Source of the DNA: Candidatus Omnitrophota bacterium
GTDB lineage: Bacteria > Omnitrophota > Gorgyraeia > Gygaellales > Profunditerraquicolaceae
DNA: 5,530 nt
Direction: 5' to 3'
Assembly: GCA_018825725.1 (NCBI GenBank)
Contig: JAHKBC010000198.1
Location: forward strand, 1-5,530
The notes under the pieces are model-generated. The model worked only from the letters and a program-made list of their open reading frames with translations, was not told the origin of the DNA and made no database searches. Position 1 is the first letter of the stretch, and each line of letters opens with the position of its first letter. Positions 1 through 4,581 of the stretch are shown piece after piece. The translations under genes and the position numbers were made by a program.

Positions 1-755
1 CGCCTCTTCTCACTCCGTTTTATCTCCTCAACCTTGAATTCATTGCCTTTAATCAGAGCGACTATATTGGCGGCTTCTTCCTGTGAGTTTATTTCTACCT
101 TCTTACTCTGGAATTTATCCAGCTTAGCCATAAAAGCAGTTTCGTCCTCTGTCCCTGGCTTCTTAAGTTTGGCCTCTATTTCCCAATATTCCTTAGCCAA
201 AAACTTTTGGATTTCCCTTTCTCTCTCTACAATCAGGCGCAGCGCTACTGATTGCACGCGCCCGGCACTTAATCCCCGGGCTAGTTTTCTCCATAAAAGC
301 GGGCTTAAAAAATACCCTACGATCCTGTCTAAGATCCTGCGCCCGGCTTGAGCCTCAACCATATTTTCATCAAAATCGCGGGATTTGGCAAAAGACTCCT
401 TTACTGCCGAAGAGGTTATTTCATGAAAAACCACCCGCAACACATTCTTACCCTTAAGTATCTTATTCTTAATCTGCCACCCAATAGCTTCACCTTCCCG
501 ATCCGGGTCAGTAGCCACATAAATAATGCCTTTGTTCTTAGCCTCTTTTTTTATCTTATCAATAATTTTTTTTCTCCCCTGAATTACTGTATAGGAGGCT
601 TCAAAATTAGCATCAACTTTTACCCCTAAACTTTTCTTGGGCAGATCCACCAAGTGCCCCATAGAAGAAACCACTACAAAATTATTTCCTAAAATCTTGC
701 CTACCGTTTTGGCCTTAGTAGGAGATTCTACGATTACTAAATCCTTTTTTTTCAT
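1..755 (-). CDS. topA: DNA topoisomerase I, N-terminal part (3' end outside the window)
   Basis: Type IA topoisomerase, which relaxes negatively supercoiled DNA by cutting and passing a single strand. I translated this frame by hand: 251 codons with no stop, running off the left edge. The Toprim domain fills about residues 1-120. It has the opening VIVESPTKAKT with the catalytic Glu at residue 10, the SSMGHLVDLP segment (His34), and the acidic metal-binding motif DPDREGE at 83-89. The next domain begins with GRRILDRIVGYFLSP at 138-152 and the signature LSAGRVQSVALRLIVERE at 162-179. The active-site tyrosine and C-terminal zinc-finger region lie beyond the edge. The ATG at 755-753 overlaps the dprA stop by 4 bp (ATGA) and has an AGGA a few bases upstream, so it is probably translationally coupled to dprA. 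Codons 2-4 form a run of eight A residues. Identification is secure; completeness cannot be judged. Confidence 0.97.
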   Translation of the reverse strand, partial: MKKKDLVIVESPTKAKTVGKILGNNFVVVSSMGHLVDLPKKSLGVKVDANFEASYTVIQGRKKIIDKIKKEAKNKGIIYVATDPDREGEAIGWQIKNKILKGKNVLRVVFHEITSSAVKESFAKSRDFDENMVEAQAGRRILDRIVGYFLSPLLWRKLARGLSAGRVQSVALRLIVEREREIQKFLAKEYWEIEAKLKKPGTEDETAFMAKLDKFQSKKVEINSQEEAANIVALIKGNEFKVEEIKRSEKR

Positions 756-1879
756 AAAGTCAGTCCTGTTGTTTGAAAAATCTTACCTGGTAATTGCCGG
801 ATTCGCCCATCTACTTCCAGTAAGGTCAAAATAGAAAATACTTTCTCTACGGGAAGTTTAAGCTCCTCTACTATTGCCTCAATTTCCATCGGCCGGCGAG
901 AAATCAACTTATACAATCTTTGCTCTTGCTGATCCAAATCCTTAGCCGAAGAATTAAGATTAACCTTGCCTATATTAACATTTTCTTGTCTTATGCGCAA
1001 TCTGCTTATTAATATCGGGCTCAACTCCTCAATTATCCCGGAGGCATCTTTAACTAATTTTGCTCCCTCTTGAATCAATTTATTGGTACCCGAAGAATTC
1101 GGAGAATCGATTCTGCCGGGAACGGCAAATACATCCCTGCCTTGCTCTAACGCAAATTCGCTGGTAATAAGCGCGCCGCTGTTTCTCGCCGCTTCAATAA
1201 CCACCACACCTAAACTTAAACCGCTGATGATTCTATTACGGCGGGGGAAATTCATCTTCGTTGGCCGAATATTTATAGGAAATTCGGAAACCACCGCGCC
1301 GCTAGCGGCAATTTCCTGAATAAGCCCTTGGTTTTCTTTAGGGTATATATGATTAAAACCGCTGCCCATAACTGCCAGGGTCCTGCCTCCGGACTTCAGC
1401 GCTCCCCGATGGCTGGCTGTATCTATCCCCCTGGCCATTCCCGAAACTACGGTTAAACCTGACCGGGACAAATCGCCAGATATCCTTTCTGCGCAGGATA
1501 GCCCATAATAAGTAGCAGCGCGCGAACCCACCACTGCCACGCTTAAATTATCATCCGCAGACAGGTTGCCTTTTATATAAAGAACCGGAGGAGGGTCATA
1601 GATCTGCTTTAAATTTTCCGGATATAACGCATCTTTGATAGTTACTATCTTAAGGCCTAATCCTTTTGCCAGTTCAAATTCACGCTCAATATCCGCTCTC
1701 TGCAAAGAGCATATTCGTAAGGCTAATTCCCTGGGCATCCCCGCGATAAAAGCCAAATCCTGCGGGTCTTCTTTAAGAATATCCGCTAAGGACCCAAAAT
1801 GCTCAAAGAGCTTAATCCAGATTTCTCTTTTTATCCCGGGCACAAAATTTAAGCCCATCAGAATTTCACTGTCAGTCAT
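752..1879 (-). CDS. dprA: DNA-processing protein DprA (Smf), DNA-protecting RecA loader
   Basis: DprA binds incoming single-stranded DNA in the cytoplasm, protects it and loads RecA during natural transformation; it is also common in species not known to be competent. The protein is 375 residues, a normal length for the three-domain form. An N-terminal helical domain (about 1-75) precedes the Rossmann-like DprA fold (about 80-285). That fold shows VGSR at 117-120, SGMARGID at 146-153, the FPRRNRIISGLS block at 211-222, SGALITS at 234-240 and GTNKLIQEGA at 264-273. These are the family's ssDNA-binding and glycine-rich motifs. A linker leads to a winged-helix C-terminal domain (about 312-375). 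The start ATG overlaps the aroK stop by 8 bp and no good Shine-Dalgarno is visible, which fits coupling to aroK. The stop overlaps topA by 4 bp; dprA followed by topA is a classic bacterial pairing. Confidence 0.96.
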   Translation of the reverse strand: MTDSEILMGLNFVPGIKREIWIKLFEHFGSLADILKEDPQDLAFIAGMPRELALRICSLQRADIEREFELAKGLGLKIVTIKDALYPENLKQIYDPPPVLYIKGNLSADDNLSVAVVGSRAATYYGLSCAERISGDLSRSGLTVVSGMARGIDTASHRGALKSGGRTLAVMGSGFNHIYPKENQGLIQEIAASGAVVSEFPINIRPTKMNFPRRNRIISGLSLGVVVIEAARNSGALITSEFALEQGRDVFAVPGRIDSPNSSGTNKLIQEGAKLVKDASGIIEELSPILISRLRIRQENVNIGKVNLNSSAKDLDQQEQRLYKLISRRPMEIEAIVEELKLPVEKVFSILTLLEVDGRIRQLPGKIFQTTGLTL

Positions 1880-2384
1880 TAAAATTTTGGATATACTGTA
1901 CCAATTTGTCTACGACTTGACCAACGCCAATACGCGAGGTATCCAAAGTGTAATCGGCCTTAGAATAAAACACAGCGCGCTTTAGCAAAAGTTCCTTAAT
2001 CCTGTTTTTTGGGCTATCCACATTTAAAAGCGGCCTGCTACTATCCTTAGTTGATCTTTTTAATATAACTACCGGGCTAGCCTTCAGGCAGATTATTCTA
2101 CCGGACTTCTTCATTACTTTAATGTTCTGCGCATTAGTAACAACACCTCCGCCGCAAGATACCACGAGGTTATTTCTGCCGGAAACCTGACGCAAAGCCT
2201 CTTTCTCTATCTTTCTAAAATAAGCTTCTCCCTTAACCCTAAATATTGAAGGAATATTTTTACCGGCTTTTTTCTCAATTAATTCATCCAAATCAATAAA
2301 GATGCTCTGGAGCTTCTTTGCCAGAGCTTTGCCTACAACGCTCTTTCCTGTTGCCATAAAACCCACTAAATAGATATTATTCAT
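1872..2384 (-). CDS. aroK: Shikimate kinase
   Basis: Shikimate kinase phosphorylates the 3-hydroxyl of shikimate with ATP, the fifth step of the cytosolic pathway to chorismate. The protein is 170 residues, typical of a single-domain enzyme. It has a Walker A loop GFMATGKS at 8-15, the shikimate-binding DLDE at 31-34, Arg57 in YFRKIE, the GGG turn at 78-80, the lid arginine in SRPLL (Arg117), and Arg136 in the C-terminal substrate-binding segment. All key residues are present, so it should be active. The ATG has no convincing Shine-Dalgarno: the 16 bases before it are pyrimidine- and AT-rich. The nearest strong one, AGGAGG, lies about 50 bases upstream and serves a possible mini-ORF (see findings). 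The gene overlaps dprA by 8 bp. Its partner aroC lies about 2.2 kb upstream on the same strand. aroK and aroL are not distinguished here; aroK is the default symbol. Confidence 0.95.
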   Translation of the reverse strand: MNNIYLVGFMATGKSVVGKALAKKLQSIFIDLDELIEKKAGKNIPSIFRVKGEAYFRKIEKEALRQVSGRNNLVVSCGGGVVTNAQNIKVMKKSGRIICLKASPVVILKRSTKDSSRPLLNVDSPKNRIKELLLKRAVFYSKADYTLDTSRIGVGQVVDKLVQYIQNFND

Positions 2385-2399
2385 AAATTATCGAGGCAC

Positions 2400-2452
2400 A
2401 GGAAGAGGTATAGGTATAGAAAAAAACAAACTCTACCTCCTACCTCTATCCT
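2400..2452 (-). repeat. Low-complexity purine/pyrimidine imperfect hairpin between spoVG and aroK
   Basis: The spacer between spoVG and aroK holds a run of degenerate AGGTA-type units on one side (2400-2419) and their complement on the other (2431-2452). Paired segments are AGGA (2400-2403) with TCCT (2449-2452), AGAGGTA (2404-2410) with TACCTCT (2441-2447), and AGGTA (2412-2416) with TACCT (2434-2438). That is about 16 bp with small bulges, closing on an A/T-rich loop. On the transcribed strand the U-run falls in the loop, not after the stem, so this is not a standard intrinsic terminator. It may be a decayed short repeat or an RNA structure that tunes aroK translation. Base pairing is seen directly; function is unknown. 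Confidence 0.5.
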
Positions 2453-2476
2453 TACCTTTATTATTTCATGTTAAAA

Positions 2477-2734
2477 TTACTCTTGGTACGCCCCTAAAAC
2501 TATCTGCGCAAGGTCCTGTCTGGCCTCCCGGGTTAGCGGATAAAAGGCATTGTACCATTTGCCGTCTTTAGCTTTTTCCTGAGGCATCCCCAGGAAAAGA
2601 CCATTTTTTCCTGAAATAACCCTTAAACCTCTGACTACGAAACCCGAGATGGATATGTCCACAAAAGCCTTGATTTTGTAATCACCTTCCAGGCGGCGTA
2701 AACGCACTACCTTTAAATCCAAATCTTTATCCAT
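2477..2734 (-). CDS. spoVG: SpoVG-family nucleic-acid-binding regulator
   Basis: SpoVG proteins are small regulators that bind DNA or RNA. They were named for a sporulation and septation role in Bacillus and are also found in non-sporulating bacteria such as Listeria, Staphylococcus and Borrelia. From the ATG this one is 85 residues, the usual size. It shows the family's layout: an N-terminal strand pair (LKVVRLRRLEGDYKIKAFVD), a GFVVRGLRVI strand at 31-40, the signature NGLFLGMP at 44-51, a YNAFYPLTRE segment at 61-70, and a C-terminal helix ending AYQE. A GTG directly before the ATG (2737-2735) is an alternative start giving 86 residues. Both lie at workable distances (6 and 9 bases) from a strong G-rich ribosome-binding site; ATG is preferred on codon grounds. 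The gene stands apart from both neighbours, with its own possible promoter and leader. No sporulation gene is visible nearby, so a general regulatory role is more likely. Confidence 0.88.
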   Translation of the reverse strand: MDKDLDLKVVRLRRLEGDYKIKAFVDISISGFVVRGLRVISGKNGLFLGMPQEKAKDGKWYNAFYPLTREARQDLAQIVLGAYQE

Positions 2735-2740
2735 CACAAT

Positions 2741-2750
2741 TCACCCCCCC
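2741..2750 (-). promoter_or_regulatory. Strong G-rich ribosome-binding site of spoVG
   Basis: On the minus strand seven consecutive G residues are followed by TGA, giving a GGTGA-type match to the 3' end of 16S rRNA. The G-run ends 6 bases before the GTG and 9 bases before the ATG. It is the strongest such site in the window and supports spoVG as a translated gene. Confidence 0.7.
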
Positions 2751-2775
2751 TAAATTCCCCTGTCCACATTCGGAG

Positions 2776-2803
2776 AATTTAAAGACCGTTCTTCTGGTAT
2801 CAA
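2776..2803 (-). promoter_or_regulatory. Possible sigma-70-type promoter for spoVG
   Basis: On the minus strand TTGATA (2803-2798, five of six matches to TTGACA) is followed after 16 bases by TAAATT (2781-2776, four of six matches to TATAAT). Transcription would then start near 2768, giving spoVG a leader of about 35 bases that includes its ribosome-binding site. In AT-rich DNA such matches arise by chance, and an upstream start within the 221-base gap is equally possible. Confidence 0.3.
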
Positions 2804-2833
2804 AAAATATCAATAATCTTACTAAAAGAACGG
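2786..2833 (-). repeat. 8-bp perfect inverted repeat upstream of spoVG
   Basis: CCGTTCTT (2786-2793) and AAGAACGG (2826-2833) are perfect complements separated by 32 bases. The possible -35 element of spoVG lies in the space between them and the right-hand arm abuts the structured element further upstream. The repeat could be a protein operator or a long-loop RNA stem. No U-tract follows it on either strand, so it is not a terminator. Confidence 0.45.
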
Positions 2834-2842
2834 GACAAGTTC

Positions 2843-2899
2843 GCACATATAAGTTATCTCCCTTGTCTGCATGAGAAGCAGACTCCATAACTTAAGTGC
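2843..2899 (-). other. Structured leader element (interrupted hairpin) between the cyclase gene and spoVG
   Basis: This 57-base segment folds into one long interrupted hairpin. From the outside in, the pairs are GCAC (2843-2846) with GTGC (2896-2899), TAAGTTAT (2850-2857) with ATAACTTA (2887-2894), and GTCTGC (2865-2870) with GCAGAC (2878-2883), closing on a 7-base loop. That is 18 Watson-Crick pairs. Asymmetric internal loops separate the stems; on the minus strand the inner one is GGA opposite AAGGGAG. No U-run follows, so it does not look like an intrinsic terminator, and it does not match the c-di-GMP riboswitch sequences I know. It may be a cis-regulatory leader of spoVG, a small RNA, or a processing site between the two transcripts. 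The pairing is seen directly; the role is inferred. Confidence 0.5.
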
Positions 2900-2940
2900 T
2901 CACTATAATTAGACGCTCAAGAGGCGATTATCTCACTATA
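2899..2940 (-). repeat. 9-bp direct repeat 33 bp apart, just downstream of the cyclase stop
   Basis: On the minus strand TATAGTGAG occurs at 2940-2932 and again at 2907-2899, both perfect, with starts 33 bp apart (about three helical turns). The first copy lies 18 bases after the cyclase stop; the second ends at the outer edge of the structured element. Each contains a TATAGT that could act as a -10 box, but I find no good -35 partner. It could be a pair of binding sites for a regulator. Confidence 0.35.
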
Positions 2941-2958
2941 TATTTAAAGCTTTGTCTT

Positions 2959-4581
2959 TTAGAAATCAGTGCAGATTGTAGTCCTGTTTTTGCCGTCTCT
3001 CTTGGATTTATAGAGTGCCTGATCAGCCTTGCGGATTAATTCCTCCTTGGAAGAGGCAAAATCAGGATAAGTGGCAAGACCCAAACTTATAGTTATTTTT
3101 AAATCCTCTTTACCGACAGCAAAATGATGATCCTCTACCACGCCCCGCAATCTTTCTGCTGCCCATTTTGCCCGCAATATATCCGTCTCCGGCATGATTA
3201 CAGTAAATTCATCCCCTCCGTAGCGAGAAAGAATATCGGTATCCCGAAGATTTGCTTTTAAAAGAAGGGCCATTTCTTTGAGAATCAAATCTCCTTGTTG
3301 ATGGCCATAATTATCATTTGATGTTTTAAAATCGTCTATATCAATAATAGCCATAGATACCTCTCTTCTGTAGCGATGTGACCTTTTAATTTCATAGGAG
3401 AGCTGTTGTTGAAAGTAACGATGGATAAAAACCTTGGTTAAACCGTCACGTATGGCTAATTCGTACAAACGGGCATTTTCAACCGCAACCGCTACCTGCA
3501 CCGAGAGAGTACTTAATAATTGGATTTCGCTTAAATGAAACTCTTCATTATTTGCCTTGCCACCCAGGGCAATAATCCCTACCAGGGTATCTATCACGAT
3601 CAAAGGTATATACAATACCAGGCCTGAATTAACTAACTCATTTGCCATGGCGGGGCTAAATTTATATTCCTGCCAATATTCCGGCTTAACCCCTTCGGAG
3701 AAAATGAGAATCTCCTTTTCTCTAATAAACTTTTCGGCGAGTATATTATCGGATAAAAAAGACACATTCTTAAGTTCGTCATCCCTAAACCCTTGTTTTA
3801 CTACCGGGGTTATTTTCTCGATCTCATTGTCGAGTAGAAATAAAACTCCCTTTTCGACGTGAGAGATGTCCAGGAATACATCCATAATTAATTCTTTTAG
3901 TTTATCCAGGTCCAAAATCGATGAGATAGCCCGGCTCATCTGGTGAATGGTCATTAAATCAAACACCTTTTTATCCAATTCCCTGTTGGAAACCTCCAGC
4001 TTCTGGTATAAAGAAGCATTGCTGACCACTACCCCTATCTGCGAACTTAAGGTATTTAAAAACTCCAGGTCGTCATCTTCATAGGATTCATTATCATCCC
4101 GCTGGCCTAAAGATAACAGCCCGATCATCTGCCCCTTAAATACTATAGGAGACAATATAATTGTCCCTAAAAGCCCCAGGACCTTTTCTTCGGATTCAGA
4201 TAACTTATACCCCCGCTTAGAAATATCTCCACGGCTCAAAGGCTGGTTAATTACGCTTAAAAATTTTAAAAGGCCGCTAGAAGAATGGAATTCAAGATAG
4301 TTTAATATATCCTTATCAAATCCTTTTGACTGGCCAATTCTCAAACCCCCGCTCTCTAAACTAAGAAAAATAGCCACCTTCTTAGTGCGCATAATCTCGG
4401 TAAACATGTCCACGGTTATCTTTAAAAGAACCTCCAGGTCAAGCACAGAAGCAATATCCTCGCCGATACTGTAAAGCACCGAAAGATAAAAAGACCTCTT
4501 ATCAATCTCTTTCTGCATAGAGGATACCTGTAAAGCCATAACCGCCAGACTATCTTTTTCCTGCTTCTCTTGCTCGCTCAT
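2959..4581 (-). CDS. Tandem-GAF diguanylate cyclase (GGDEF domain, c-di-GMP synthesis)
   Basis: The C-terminal GGDEF domain (about 373-537 of 540) predicts condensation of two GTP to c-di-GMP. It contains DGLT at 379-382, the metal- and base-binding segment IDIDDFK with ND and YGHQQGD at 413-431, and an intact active-site GGDEF at 455-459. An RxxD inhibitory site, RDTD at 446-449, lies exactly five residues before it, so product inhibition is likely. Upstream are two GAF-type sensor domains at about 38-190 and 206-370, each preceded by a helical segment; residues 1-37 look like a coiled coil. There is no signal peptide or membrane segment, so it should sense a cytosolic ligand or redox state; the ligand is unknown. 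The ATG shares its A with the aroC stop (TAATG) and has AAGGAT nine bases upstream. No EAL or HD-GYP phosphodiesterase domain is present. Function is confident; the specific pathway is not. Confidence 0.93.
   Translation of the reverse strand: MSEQEKQEKDSLAVMALQVSSMQKEIDKRSFYLSVLYSIGEDIASVLDLEVLLKITVDMFTEIMRTKKVAIFLSLESGGLRIGQSKGFDKDILNYLEFHSSSGLLKFLSVINQPLSRGDISKRGYKLSESEEKVLGLLGTIILSPIVFKGQMIGLLSLGQRDDNESYEDDDLEFLNTLSSQIGVVVSNASLYQKLEVSNRELDKKVFDLMTIHQMSRAISSILDLDKLKELIMDVFLDISHVEKGVLFLLDNEIEKITPVVKQGFRDDELKNVSFLSDNILAEKFIREKEILIFSEGVKPEYWQEYKFSPAMANELVNSGLVLYIPLIVIDTLVGIIALGGKANNEEFHLSEIQLLSTLSVQVAVAVENARLYELAIRDGLTKVFIHRYFQQQLSYEIKRSHRYRREVSMAIIDIDDFKTSNDNYGHQQGDLILKEMALLLKANLRDTDILSRYGGDEFTVIMPETDILRAKWAAERLRGVVEDHHFAVGKEDLKITISLGLATYPDFASSKEELIRKADQALYKSKRDGKNRTTICTDF

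Noticed and set aside
744..755. Programmed frameshift at the A-run in topA codons 2-4 (contains an A AAA AAG slippery heptamer)
   Set aside because: A Lys-rich N-terminus is common in topA, the frame continues normally, and a shift at codon 4 would give no useful product.
34..834. Open frames on the plus strand opposite topA (34-351, 348-629 and 637-834)
   Set aside because: They lie antisense to the clear topA reading frame, have no family motifs and no ribosome-binding sites; they are shadows.
1083..1985. Plus-strand open frames opposite dprA and aroK
   Set aside because: They are antisense to well-supported enzymes, and their translations show no recognisable domain.
2462..2476. Promoter for aroK using a TTAACA -35 just after the spoVG stop
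   Set aside because: No acceptable -10 box lies 16-18 bases downstream.
2744..2750. Phase-variable G-run in the spoVG ribosome-binding site
   Set aside because: Seven bases is short for slippage switching, and changes at the 5' side of the run would not alter spacing to the start codon.
2843..2899. Intrinsic terminator after the cyclase gene
   Set aside because: The hairpin is long enough, but neither strand has a U-run directly after it and the stems are interrupted by internal loops.
2834..2899. tRNA or tRNA-like gene in the gap
   Set aside because: A GTTCG string near 2839 looked like a T-loop, but there is no cloverleaf, acceptor stem or anticodon arm.
2738..2958. c-di-GMP riboswitch upstream of spoVG
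   Set aside because: This would fit the cyclase next door, but I cannot find the conserved core segments of the c-di-GMP-I or c-di-GMP-II aptamers.
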